Origin: JBFYTX01 sp963739515
Lineage (GTDB): Bacteria; Chloroflexota; Dehalococcoidia; Dehalococcoidales; RBG-16-60-22
Direction of reading: 5' to 3'
DNA length: 64,000 nt
NCBI GenBank assembly: GCA_963739515.1
Contig: CAVUAO010000002.1
Span: forward strand, 124,001-188,000
Part shown: positions 22,777 to 31,415 of the stretch, in pieces
Numbering within the stretch: the stretch's first letter is position 1
Layout of the letters: every line of letters starts with the position of its first letter
Program-made: the position numbers and the translations under genes
The notes under the pieces: model-generated
Databases searched by the model: none
The model's input: only the letters and a program-made list of their open reading frames with translations
What the model was told of the DNA's origin: nothing

Positions 22777-23940
22777 ATGAAAGCTGAAATTATCACCAGC
22801 GGCACCGAGCTTCTCCTCGGAGACGTCGCCGATGTCAATACCGCTTATATCGCCGGCCAGCTCGCCGCGCTGGGATTCGACCTCTATTATTGTTCCACCG
22901 TGGGGGACAACTTCGAGAGGTTTTCCCGCGTTCTCCGGCAGGCCTGGGACCGCTCGGACCTCATTATCATTACCGGCGGGCTCGGCCCCACCCAGGGCGA
23001 TATCACCCGTGAGGTCATCGCCGCGCTGCTCGGGGAGGAACTGGCCATCGACCCCGCTCTAAAGGAAGAGCTGACCTCTTTCTTTAAGGGACGGGGCATT
23101 GATATGCCCGATAATAATCTGAAGCAGGCGACTCTTATCCCGTCGGCGGTAGCTTTGCGCAATACTTCCGGCACCGCTCCGGGCTGGTGGGTGGAAAAGG
23201 AAAATCGCACCATCATTACGCTGCCGGGTCCCCCCGGTGAGATGCAGACGATGTGGCAGAACGTCGTCCTCCCCCGGCTTAAAGCGAAGAGCGGCGCGAT
23301 TATTCTCTCGCGGACTCTCAAGACCTGGGGTCTCGCCGAAGCCAACGTCGACCAGATGGTTGCGCCTTTTCTCAAGTCGCCTAATCCCACCCTCGCCCTC
23401 TACGCCAAGGCGGACGGGATTAACCTGCGTATGACGGCCAAGGCCGCTACCGAAGCCGAGGCGGCCGCCGTGCTGTCCCGGCGGGAACAGGATATCCGGG
23501 GTATCCTGGAAAAATATATCTGGGGGGCGGATAGCGAAACCCTCGAGGGCATCGTCGGTAAAATCCTGCTTGATAAAAAATTGACGATAGCCGTCGCCGA
23601 GACGGTCACCGGCGGTCTTCTGGCGCATGCCCTGTCCGCCGTTCCGGTGGGCTTCCAGGGCGGTATCGTTCTGCCCGCCGGTGCTCAGCCCGGCCGGGAA
23701 TCGGCGCTGGCGATGGCGCGGCAGGCGCGCCGTCACTTTAAAGCCGATGTCGGCCTGGCGATAGACGGCCGCGAGCTTTCCGGCGCCCGGGTGGAGCGGA
23801 ACGCCTTCATGGCCGTAGTTTCCGGCCGAAAAAGCGCGACCTCGGCGACGGGCTACCCGGGCAATCCTCAGCTTATCGTGAGACGGACCATCAATCACGC
23901 CCTTATTTTCCTGCGTGACTTTCTCCAGACCAATTTTTAA
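22777..23940 (+). CDS. cinA: CinA-like protein with degenerate C-terminal amidase domain
   Basis: This is a 387-residue protein. The N-terminal MoaB/MoCF-like domain is intact: IITSGTELLLGDVADVNTAYI, ITGGLGPTQGDITREV and TLPGPPGEMQTMW. In CinA this domain hydrolyses ADP-ribose and related nucleotides. In the C-terminal NMN-deamidase (PncC) domain, the catalytic motif normally reads AESCTGG but here reads AETVTGG, so the nucleophilic Ser is lost. The usual YSNEAK and GIAGPDGG segments are replaced by LPAGAQP and AIDGRELSG. The second activity is therefore probably lost. The start ATG is close to an upstream AT-rich -10-like box. Confidence 0.88.
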   Translation: MKAEIITSGTELLLGDVADVNTAYIAGQLAALGFDLYYCSTVGDNFERFSRVLRQAWDRSDLIIITGGLGPTQGDITREVIAALLGEELAIDPALKEELTSFFKGRGIDMPDNNLKQATLIPSAVALRNTSGTAPGWWVEKENRTIITLPGPPGEMQTMWQNVVLPRLKAKSGAIILSRTLKTWGLAEANVDQMVAPFLKSPNPTLALYAKADGINLRMTAKAATEAEAAAVLSRREQDIRGILEKYIWGADSETLEGIVGKILLDKKLTIAVAETVTGGLLAHALSAVPVGFQGGIVLPAGAQPGRESALAMARQARRHFKADVGLAIDGRELSGARVERNAFMAVVSGRKSATSATGYPGNPQLIVRRTINHALIFLRDFLQTNF

Positions 23941-24087
23941 AGCCCCTCCCTGTCACCTCCTTATCCCAAAAAGAATCTTGCTTCCAATATCATTCTGAGC
24001 TCAGGGAAGAATCTCGCAGAGGGGGTCAGAGGGTGAGGTTTGACCCAAAAAGTTATATACTTAAATAAAGGGTCATCGGAGGAAGCC

Positions 24088-24423
24088 ATGTCACGTAGAT
24101 TATGGACAATTACCATCATCATTATTATCGCCGTCGCGGCGGTTATCGCCCTCTCGTTCGTTGCCAATCTTGAACAGGTCCCTCTCCTCGCCATTATCGT
24201 CCTGATTTGTATTGCGCTCGCTGTCGTGGCGTTGCAGTACCTCGTGGTGAATCCCGCCCTGCTGGATGTAGCGAAAAGGGACGCCCGCAAGTATTGTGAA
24301 GCGGGCGAGATTATCGACCCCGGCCTGAACAGGAAACTCTGCGACCGCCTTGCCCGCGCTCCCAATGACCCCGAGGCCGTCCGACTGCGCGAGAAACTCA
24401 ACGAATTACAGGGCAAGAAATAG
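24088..24423 (+). CDS. Two-helix membrane protein with cytoplasmic tail
   Basis: This is a 111-residue protein. After MSRRLW come two adjacent hydrophobic segments (TIIIIIAVAAVIALSFV and LLAIIVLICIALAVVALQYLVV). A charged tail of about 55 residues (RDARKYCEAGEIIDPGLNRK) ends the protein. The start at 24088 has GGAGGAAGCC directly upstream; an in-frame ATG at 24040 lacks one. It lies 18 bases before a peroxiredoxin gene, probably co-transcribed. No function is known. Confidence 0.65.
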   Translation: MSRRLWTITIIIIIAVAAVIALSFVANLEQVPLLAIIVLICIALAVVALQYLVVNPALLDVAKRDARKYCEAGEIIDPGLNRKLCDRLARAPNDPEAVRLREKLNELQGKK

Positions 24424-24441
24424 ATTTATGGAGGTGTCATC

Positions 24442-24912
24442 ATGGGGGACAGGACTAAACCGATATCGATAGGGGAGACCGCCCCGGACTTTACCCTCAG
24501 GGACCAGGACGGGAACAAATTTACGTTAGCGGACCAGCGGGGCAAGCGGGTCTTGCTTTCCTTCCACCCCCTGGCGTTTACTGACTTCTGCACCCTGCAG
24601 ATGCTCTCCATCGAGGCAAACTACGATAACTTTACCAGGCTGAACACCGTGCCGGTCGGCTTGAGCATCGATTCCCTGCCTACCAAGGAAGCCTGGGCGA
24701 GAGATATGAAGCTCAAGCAGCTGAAAATCCTCTCCGACTTTTTCCCGCAGGGGGCGGTGGCGAAGTCCTGCGGGCTTTTCCGCGAGGGCCACGGCACCGC
24801 GCAAAGGGCCAATGTCATCGTCGACGAAAAGGGCAAAGTGGTCTGGGTCAAGGTCTATGAAATCCTCTATCTGCCGGACGTTAATGAGGTCATCGCCTTT
24901 CTGAAGAAGTAA
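24442..24912 (+). CDS. Peroxiredoxin (AhpC/TSA family)
   Basis: This 156-residue thioredoxin-fold peroxidase has the N-terminal GETAPDFTLRDQDGNKFTLAD typical of the family. The peroxidatic cysteine is in FHPLAFTDFCTLQM, matching the PLAFTPVCT pattern, and the later VGLSIDSLPTKEAWA segment is also typical. A second cysteine (AKSCGLFREG) may be the resolving one. It reduces hydrogen or organic peroxides using thioredoxin-like donors. Oxygen defence fits an anaerobe. A good GGAGGTGTCATC precedes the ATG. Confidence 0.9.
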   Translation: MGDRTKPISIGETAPDFTLRDQDGNKFTLADQRGKRVLLSFHPLAFTDFCTLQMLSIEANYDNFTRLNTVPVGLSIDSLPTKEAWARDMKLKQLKILSDFFPQGAVAKSCGLFREGHGTAQRANVIVDEKGKVVWVKVYEILYLPDVNEVIAFLKK

Positions 24913-25004
24913 TCTCCTCTCCGTCATGAAAATCAAGCTTTATTTCTCCATTTACACAGGGGAAAGATAGATATAAAGTCGGCACGAAAGGGGATATCCC
25001 ATCA

Positions 25005-25045
25005 TTCTCTCCCTTTCGTAAAGGGAGAGTTAGAGAGGGATTTTA
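25005..25045. repeat. CTCCCTTTC hairpin repeat
   Basis: TCTCCCTTTCGTAAAGGGAGA is a 9-bp hairpin, followed by GTTAGAGAGGGATTTT. A related copy lies at 8717-8775. Confidence 0.6.
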
Positions 25046-25118
25046 TATTGCGCAATGTTCGCCTGAATTAAGCTCTTATCTCTACCGCCCTTTAGAACTT
25101 CTGCGCTATAATATCATT

Positions 25119-27133
25119 ATGCCGCAGTTTAAAATCGTCTCCGATTTCCAGATGACCGGCGACCAGCCCCAGGCCGTTGATAAGCTGGTGGAGGGGCTGG
25201 CACAGGACTATAAGCACCAGACGCTGCTGGGCGTGACCGGCAGCGGCAAGACCTTCACCATGGCTAACGTCATCGAGCGGGTGCAGCGGCCCACCCTGGT
25301 CATCTGCCACAACAAGACCCTGGCCGCCCAGCTTTCCTCCGAGTTCAAGGAGTTCTTCCCGGAAAATGCCGTCGAGTACTTCGTCAGCTATTACGACTAT
25401 TATCAGCCGGAGGCTTATATCCCCCGCACCGATACCTATATCGAGAAGGACGCCGATATCAATGAGGAAATCGATAAGCTGCGGCACGCCGCCACCCGGG
25501 CCCTCTTCGAGCGGCGCGATGTGCTCATCGTGGCTTCGGTGTCCTGTATCTATGGCCTCGGCGAGCCGGAGGAGTACCGCAGCTTCGTCGTCACCCTGAA
25601 ACGCGGCGAGCATTACGGTCGGCAGCTGCTTTTGCGCCAGCTTGTGGACATGCAGTACGGCCGCAACGAATTCGATTTGGCGCGGGGCAATTTCCGCATC
25701 CGCGGGGATACTCTGGAGATTCAGCCCGCCTACGAGGAGCTGGCTCTGCGCATCGAGTTCTTCGGGGACGATATCGAGCGCATCGTGTCTTTAGACCCGC
25801 TTACCGGCGAAATTTTAAGCGAGATGGACGAGGTGAATATCTATCCCGCCAAGCACTTCGTGACCTCTCACGATAAGATGGAAAAAGCCCTCGAGGCTAT
25901 CGAGCAGGAGCTGGCAGGAGCGGTTGAAGGAGCTTAACGCGCAGGGAAAAATCGTGGAGGCGGCGCGACTTAAAGCGCGCACCAATTATGATTTGGAGAT
26001 GATGCGGGAGGCGGGCTATTGCTCCGGCGTGGAGAACTATTCGCGCCACCTGGCCGGCCGGGCCGCCGGGCAGCTGCCCCCTGGACTCTGCTCGACTATT
26101 TCCCGAAGGACTTTCTCCTGTTCATCGACGAGTCGCACATGACGCTGCCGCAGATTACGGGGCATGTTCCACGGCGACCGCTCCCGCAAGGAAACGCTGG
26201 TGGAATACGGCTTTAGGCTCCCCTCCGCCCTGGATAACCGCCCGCTGGACTTTAATGAGTTCCAGGAGCGCATCAACCAGGTGGTCTTTACCTCGGCGAC
26301 GCCGGCGGAGTTCGAGTACGAGCACAGCCAGCAGGTGGTCGAGCAGCTGGTGCGCCCCACCGGGCTTCTGGAGCCGACCATCGAGATTAAGCCCACTAAG
26401 GGGCAAATCGACGATTTGCTGGAGCAGATTAAGAGCCGCGTGGACAAGGGGAGCCGCATGCCTGGTCACCACCCTGACCAAGCGCATGGCGGAGGAGCTG
26501 GCGGAGTATCTGGCGAGATGGGCATCAAGACGCATTACCTGCACTCGGAGGTGGATACGCTGGAGACGGGTGGAGATTCTGCGCGACTTGCGTCTCGGCG
26601 TTTACGACGTCGTCGTGGGCATTAACCTGCTGCGGGAGGGGCTCGACCTGCCGGAGGTGAGCCTGGTGGCTATCCTCGACGCTGATAAAGAAGGCTTTTT
26701 GAGGTCGAGGTGGTCGTTGATTCAGACGATGGGCCGGGCGGCGCGCCATATCGATGGCCACGTTATCATGTACGCGGATACGGTAACGAAGTCGATGCAG
26801 GAAGCCATCGACGAGACGATGCGGCGCCGCAAAATCCAGGAGGACTATAACCGCGAGCACGGTATCACGCCGCAGGGCATCAGGAAAGCTGTCCGGGATA
26901 TCACGGAGCGCGTGAAGGCGGCGGTGGTGGCGGAAAAGCGCGCCGAGTACACGGTGGGCGCCCCCGCCTCCCGCGAGGATATCATGCGCCTGGTTAAAGA
27001 CCTGGAGACGCAGATGAAGCAGGCCGCCCGGGCTTTAGAGTTCGAGAAGGCGGCGCTTTTACGTGACCGTATTATCGAGTTGCGCAAGGAAATGGTGATT
27101 GAGGATGCCCAGCAGTTCGCCAAAAAACGATAA
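25119..27133 (+). pseudogene. uvrB: UvrB, excinuclease ABC subunit B; six frame breaks as assembled
   Basis: The three frames together encode a complete UvrB of about 670 residues. They cover Walker A GVTGSGKTFTMANV, the beta-hairpin YYDYYQPEAYIPRTDTYIEK, DESHM, the helicase motif GINLLREGLDLPEVSLVAI, QTMGRAARH and the C-terminal UVR motif. The breaks lie at 25916 (extra A), 26074-26081 (C run, one base short), 26157 (extra A), 26461 (extra C), 26514 (missing G) and 26566 (extra A). Correcting them gives exactly 671 codons, with every residue as expected for the family. The rest of the gene is clean. A local consensus error is more likely than decay. A TATAAT lies seven bases before the ATG. 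Confidence 0.9.
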
Positions 27134-27263
27134 CGAGCAGACCCGCCAGGAAGCCCGCGAGGAGAAGCTGCGCAAGAAGAAGGCTAAAATGAAGCAGCAC
27201 GGCAAGGGCCTGGCGAAGATATATAAGGATGCGGTGGAGAAGAGGGGGAAAGGGAACATATGA
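27105..27263 (+). CDS. Small basic/acidic protein overlapping the uvrB 3' end
   Basis: A 52-residue frame begins with ATG inside the last codons of uvrB and runs 130 bases past it. The product is very rich in Lys, Arg and Glu (TRQEAREEKLRKKKAKMKQH) and predicted helical, ending DAVEKRGKGNI. An AAGGAAATGGTGATTGAGG segment could act as ribosome binding site. Translation coupled to uvrB is plausible. No family is recognised. Confidence 0.4.
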   Translation: MPSSSPKNDNEQTRQEAREEKLRKKKAKMKQHGKGLAKIYKDAVEKRGKGNI

Positions 27264-27339
27264 CGTTCTTCGGTTCATGAATGCAACTAAAATTTTATTT
27301 TGCATCTGGCCGTTGCGTTATAGCGCATTTCCTTTTTGT

Positions 27340-27423
27340 TAACCGGGCGTTTAAGAGGGGCGAAGCCCCTCTTCTCTTTTTTCCCCTCTCCTTTTTTAAG
27401 GAGAGGGGATTAAGGGGTGAGGT
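27340..27423. repeat. Family B two-hairpin repeat, near-complete copy
   Basis: The order is GGGCGTTTAAGAGGGG, CGAAGCCCCTCTT (first hairpin), a T-rich linker, CCCCTCTCCTT...AAGGAGAGGGG (second hairpin) and ATTAAGGGGTGAGGTC. The copy at 62863-62941 is almost identical. Confidence 0.85.
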
Positions 27424-27516
27424 CATTGCAACAAGAGCCATGTTCTTTATCAACGGTTGACAAATACCACCGAAACTCATATTATAAGCAATACTCTATA
27501 AACGTTGGAGGCGCCT

Positions 27517-28005
27517 ATGAAAGAACGTATCCACGAGCAAATCAGCCATGAGCTCAGGCAGGCTACCCGGCTGGACATGAAAATCGTCGTTATCGATATC
27601 GTGGTCAGTCTGATATTGTTTTTCCTGGCGATGGCATTCGCTAGTAGTACTGTCGGCTCGATTACCCAGAGTCTCACCGGAGGATTGGGAGGATTGGTCG
27701 CGCCACGTGCGGCGACCTTTAATACCGCGCCCACCATTATCATGTTCGTCTTCCTGCTAACAATCCTGGCGATTAATTGGTTTTCTATCCGCGTCCTCCT
27801 GAAGAATAAGAAACAGAGGGCCAGGTTGAATGAAGGTCTGATGAAGCTTTATAAAGAAGAAATGGTGGACCAGTATTATGATGGTTCGATATTCAACAGC
27901 TATGAGACGAGATATAATCTTTTCGCGGTTATCATAGGCGCCATCGGGGCGATGAGTATTATCGCGCCGCTGGTTATTTTTATTGACCAGCTTACCAAGC
28001 TCTAA
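27517..28005 (+). CDS. Membrane protein of unknown function (162 aa)
   Basis: From ATG 27517 (with GGAGGCGCCT upstream) this encodes an amphipathic N-terminus (KERIHEQISHELRQATRLD) and two hydrophobic helices (IVVIDIVVSLILFFLAMAF; TIIMFVFLLTILAINWFSI). A lysine/arginine-rich cytoplasmic loop follows with YKEEMVDQYYDGSIFNSYE, then a last helix (FAVIIGAIGAMSIIAPLVI). Its end overlaps the opposing gene by 14 bases. No family is recognised. Confidence 0.65.
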   Translation: MKERIHEQISHELRQATRLDMKIVVIDIVVSLILFFLAMAFASSTVGSITQSLTGGLGGLVAPRAATFNTAPTIIMFVFLLTILAINWFSIRVLLKNKKQRARLNEGLMKLYKEEMVDQYYDGSIFNSYETRYNLFAVIIGAIGAMSIIAPLVIFIDQLTKL

Positions 28006-28351
28006 GAAGCATCAAATCGGTTAGGGAGGGGGGGCAATCTTCCCCCCTCTTTCTCCTCTCCTCCTCTTCGCGCTTCTTCGCCAGCTCCTCGAGCTCTTTC
28101 TTGACCTTTTCCTCGCCAATCGGCCGGAACTTCCGCGTTACCCAGCTCCCCAGGTAAAAGTACATCCGCAGGTTCCGGATTTCTTCCCAGGGGTCGTAGT
28201 CTTCCTTGCCGGGTTCGTTTTTTATTTCGGGGGATATGTCAGCGTCCTTGGCATCCAAATTAATGCCGTGCTTCGCCCTCAGCCTTTCCAGCTCGGCCTC
28301 GTCCTGTCCGCTCAGGCTGAATATCTTTTTCAAAGACGACCAGAAGCTCAT
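27992..28351 (-). CDS. Hypothetical charged protein (119 aa)
   Basis: A good Shine-Dalgarno (GGAGGGG) precedes the ATG. The product has a short N-terminus (MSFWSSLKKIFSLSGQDE), an acidic middle (EDYDPWEEIRNLRMYFYLG) and a helical Lys/Glu/Arg-rich stretch (KVKKELEELAKKREEEERRK). It resembles no family known to me. It converges with the preceding membrane protein gene and overlaps it by 14 bases. Confidence 0.55.
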   Translation of the reverse strand: MSFWSSLKKIFSLSGQDEAELERLRAKHGINLDAKDADISPEIKNEPGKEDYDPWEEIRNLRMYFYLGSWVTRKFRPIGEEKVKKELEELAKKREEEERRKRGEDCPPSLTDLMLLRAW

Positions 28352-28432
28352 GCGCCACCCCTCCGCGGGCCGTTTTCACTCTAACCTTATACCCATTCGC
28401 CGAAGCTGTCAAATACATCTCAAATAGTCAAA

Positions 28433-28535
28433 AAAGGGAGTTAGGAAAGAGGGGCGTCAGCCCCCTTTCTTTCTCCCAGTTTGAGAGGCTTGCCTGCCAT
28501 AGCTTTAGCGCCGGCAGGGGGATTAAGGGGGTAAG
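28433..28535. repeat. Family B repeat with an unrelated centre
   Basis: GGAGTTAGGAAAGAGGGGCG...CCCCCTTTCTTTCTCC, then a GCCTGCCATAGCTTTAGCGCCGGCAGG palindrome-like centre and GGGGATTAAGGGGGTAAG. The outer parts match family B; the centre looks like a second repeat inserted into it. Confidence 0.55.
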
Positions 28536-28647
28536 TAAAGAAGATGTACTTAATCAGGAACACATTTTTTTGACTTTTTATTACCGGCTAGATATCATTA
28601 TAAGTAGAGTACATCGCTACTCTATTCCAAAACCTGAGGAGGTCAAG

Positions 28648-29238
28648 ATGTTAAGAAGACTCGCCGTTAGCGCCCGACCGTTGCCCCTGTCGTTCCGCCT
28701 CACCGATGTCCGCACCTATTTGGTTATCGCCGCTTTCGTGGTGCTGAGCGTGCTCACGCCCTGGGCTTTCCACCAGTTCCACCTGGCCGGCGCCACCTAT
28801 CTGCCCATGCATTTCTTCATCTTCATCGCCGCGCTGGCGGGCGGCTGGCAGGCGGGCGCTATCGTAGGTCTGCTCACGCCTTTCGCCAGCTTCGCCGTTT
28901 CCGGCATGCCGGCCCTGACCGTCCTGCCTCAGATAGCCGTCGAGGTCACGGCTTACGGGCTTATCGCCGGTCTGCTCCGCCAGAAGTTCAACCTGAACGT
29001 GTTCTGGTCGCTGCTGGGCGCGATGGTCGGCGGCCGACTCGCCCTGCTGGTGGCGGTAGTTTTCGTCCAGCTTTTCACCGGCAACGTTTATAGTCCGCTC
29101 GGCCCCTCGGCGACCCCCTTTAACGCCGTCTGGAACACGGTAGCCCAGTCGTGGCCCGGCATGCTCGCCCAGGTCGTCCTGATACCGGTCGCCTTCTGGG
29201 CCTACGGGCGCTTTTCCCGCAAGCCGCAGGCAGGCTAG
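28648..29238 (+). CDS. ECF-type transporter S component-like membrane protein
   Basis: This 196-residue protein has five or six hydrophobic segments and glycine-rich loops typical of ECF substrate-binding (S) components. Examples are LPMHFFIFIAALAGGWQAGAIVGLLTPFASF and a second half with GAMVGGRLALLVAVVFVQL. The start ATG 28648 has GAGGAGGTCAAG upstream. No EcfA or EcfT gene is adjacent, so it would share a module encoded elsewhere. The ligand (a vitamin or metal) cannot be told. It starts a plus-strand set with DUF1893, an aldo/keto reductase and a cupin. Confidence 0.65.
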   Translation: MLRRLAVSARPLPLSFRLTDVRTYLVIAAFVVLSVLTPWAFHQFHLAGATYLPMHFFIFIAALAGGWQAGAIVGLLTPFASFAVSGMPALTVLPQIAVEVTAYGLIAGLLRQKFNLNVFWSLLGAMVGGRLALLVAVVFVQLFTGNVYSPLGPSATPFNAVWNTVAQSWPGMLAQVVLIPVAFWAYGRFSRKPQAG

Positions 29239-29240
29239 AC

Positions 29241-29657
29241 ATGCCGGCCGACCGTTTTCAGGCGTTTCTGGCCAGCGACGACACGCTGCGGATATATCGG
29301 GGCAGGAAGCTGGTCTTCAGCTCGCAGAAGGACCGGCTCTTGCCCCTGATGGACTACATCGCCGCGCGATGAAGTCGCGGCGGATGGCCGTCGTCATCTA
29401 CGATAAGATTATGGGCAACGCCGCCGCTCTGCTCGCTGTATGGCCCAGGCTGGCGAGGTGTACAGCCCGCTGGGCAGCGAGCTTGCCGTCAAGACGCTGG
29501 AGAAATACGGCATTAAATATCGTCTCGACAAAGTCGTCCCTTACATCATGCGCGACGACGGCCAAGGGCCTGTGCCCCATGGAGCAGCTTATCCATCGGT
29601 AAAGCCCCCGAAGAATTTTATCAAATAATGAAAGCCAGGATTGATAGACCAAAGTGA
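29241..29657 (+). pseudogene. DUF1893 domain protein, frame broken several times as assembled
   Basis: Pieces in three frames give a full DUF1893-like protein: MPADRFQAFLASDDTLRIYRG, then RRMAVVIYDKIMGNAAALLAV, then MAQAGEVYSPLGSELAVKTLEKYGIKYRLDKVVPYIMRDDG, then CPMEQL and GKAPEEFYQIM-like. Breaks fall near 29366, 29436, 29565-29590 and 29610. The DNA is otherwise well conserved in sense, so consensus error is likely, although real decay is possible for a non-essential gene. Family members are about 140 residues with a conserved cysteine and have unknown function. The gene starts two bases after the S component. Confidence 0.65.
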
Positions 29658-29683
29658 ATATGAACACCCTGGAAAGGACATCT

Positions 29684-30771
29684 ATGGAAAAGATAAAATC
29701 TGGGCAGGACCGGCATGATGGTCACACGGCTGGGCTTCGGCGGCATTCCCATCCAGCGCCTGACCGAAGCCGATGCCGTCAAAGTGGTCAGCCGCTGCCT
29801 CGACCTCGGCATAAACTACCTGGATACCGCCAACGGCTACACCACCAGCGAGGAGCGCATCGGCAAAGCGGTCAAGGGGCGCCGCCAGGATGTCTTTATC
29901 GCCACCAAGACCTTCCCCGGCACGCCGGAAATCATCGAGACCAATCTCGAACTTGAGTCTCAAGCGCCTGGCTACCGACTATATCGACCTGTACCAGTTC
30001 CACGGCATTAACGATATGGCTACCGTGGATAAAATCCTCGACCCCGAGAACGGCCTGATGAAAGTCTTTGAGAAGGCGAAAAAAGCCGGCAAAATCAGGC
30101 ACATCGGCGTCACCTCGCACCAGATGGATGTCGCCAAAGCGCTGGTGAAGACCGGCCGCTTTGAGACCCTGATGTTCCCCTTCAACTTCATCACCTCCGA
30201 GCCTGCCGACGAGCTGCTGCCCCTTTGCCGCGAGCATGATATCGGCTTTATCGTCATGAAGCCGCTGGCCGGCGGCATGCTGTCCGACGCCCGCATCGCT
30301 TTTAAATACCTCTTGCAGTTCCCGGACGTCGTCGTCATCCCCGGCATCGAAAAAGTGAGCGAAATCGAGGAAATCGCCCGTATTTACGAAGGGTCGCACA
30401 AAATGACCGCCGCCGAGCGGAAAAAGATGCAGCAGATGCGGGACGAGCTGGGCACGCGTTTCTGCCGCCGCTGTGATTATTGCCAGCCTTGTGCGCAGGG
30501 GATTCCCATCTCCATGGTGATGACCTTCCCCACCTTCGTCAAGCGCCTGCCGCCGGACTGGTATCTGAGGGGCTTTATCACGGAAGGCATGGCGAAAGCC
30601 GCCAACTGCACAGAGTGCGGCGAATGCGAGTCGCGATGTCCCTTTCAGCTCCCCATCCGCGAGATGCTTCAGGAAAACTATAAGCTCTACGAGGAAGTGA
30701 AAGCCGCGCAACCAGTCTCAGTACCTCCCCGCGTTAAAACAGGACAAACCTCTCCCCATGCCGTTGTATAA
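29684..30771 (+). CDS. Aldo/keto reductase with C-terminal 4Fe-4S domain, two frame breaks as assembled
   Basis: Removing one extra T at 29699 and one extra G near 29955 gives a 361-residue protein. The AKR barrel reads MMVTRLGFGGIPIQRL, LDTANGYTTSEERIGKAV, LSLKRLATDYIDLYQFHGI and IRHIGVTSHQ. A C-terminal ferredoxin-like domain contains CRRCDYCQPCAQGIPI and NCTECGECESRCPFQLPI. These iron-sulfur AKRs are common in anaerobes and are thought to link carbonyl reduction to ferredoxin. The substrate is unknown. It lies in the same plus-strand set as the DUF1893 and cupin genes. Confidence 0.88.
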
Positions 30772-30808
30772 TGGCAGGAAAATCCGTTAGTATAAAGGAG
30801 GCGCCTGC

Positions 30809-31252
30809 ATGCCAGCCAGTGAAAGAGCTATCCTGGAGAAATATTTCCGTAAGAGCGTTATGACCAACAAGACCCCCCACCCGGAGGTCACCGCCCCGCG
30901 TCTGGGCCTGCACAGCGATAAGGAATACGGCAAGCGGGACTTTTCGATGAGCTGGTGGGCGATTACCGAGCCTTTCGTGATGGTGACCGATAACCACGCC
31001 CACGATTTCGACCAGTTCCTGATTTTCGTGGGAGGCGACCTCACTAATATGCCTGATTTAGGCGGCGTGGTGGAGTTGACTTTAAGCCGAGATGGCAAGA
31101 AGCTGGAGAAATTCGTTATCACCGAGGCCTGCACCGTCTTCGTGCCGGCCGGGCTTTATCATTGCCCGCTGAACTTTAAGAAGGTCAATAACCCCAAGAA
31201 GCCCATCCTCTTCCACGACCTTTTCTTCTCGCCGGAATACAAGCGTAAATAA
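30809..31252 (+). CDS. Small cupin-fold protein, paralogue 6 of 6
   Basis: This 147-residue protein has the metal motif DNHAHDFDQFLIFVGG and the second motif VFVPAGLYHCPLNF. It begins with an AAAGGAGGCGCCTGC Shine-Dalgarno and the N-terminus MPASERAILEKYFRKSV. It is closest in layout to the 14.7-16.8 kb cluster but lies 14 kb away, behind an aldo/keto reductase. It retains the full ligand set. The function is unknown; an association with redox enzymes is suggested only by position. Confidence 0.75.
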   Translation: MPASERAILEKYFRKSVMTNKTPHPEVTAPRLGLHSDKEYGKRDFSMSWWAITEPFVMVTDNHAHDFDQFLIFVGGDLTNMPDLGGVVELTLSRDGKKLEKFVITEACTVFVPAGLYHCPLNFKKVNNPKKPILFHDLFFSPEYKRK

Positions 31253-31257
31253 AAGAT

Positions 31258-31388
31258 GTCATTGCGAGGAGCGTAGCGACGCGGCAATCTCATTGCCTCG
31301 CCTCTGTCATTCTGAGGAGTCCTGCCAAAGGAAGGACGACGTGAGAATCCGTTGCCCTCGCGTCATTCCGGCGAAAGCCGGAATCCAG
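31258..31388. repeat. Three different palindromic repeats in a row
   Basis: ATTGCGAGGAGCGTAGCGACGCGGCAATCTC (31261-31291) is a GTCATTGCGAGG-type element. Next comes a family A copy (31305-31351). The third is TCATTCCGGCGAAAGCCGGAATCCAG (31363-31388), a hairpin with CCGGC/GCCGG arms. Confidence 0.8.
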
Positions 31389-31415
31389 CCCCTCTTAAAC
31401 GCCCCGACTGAAAAA

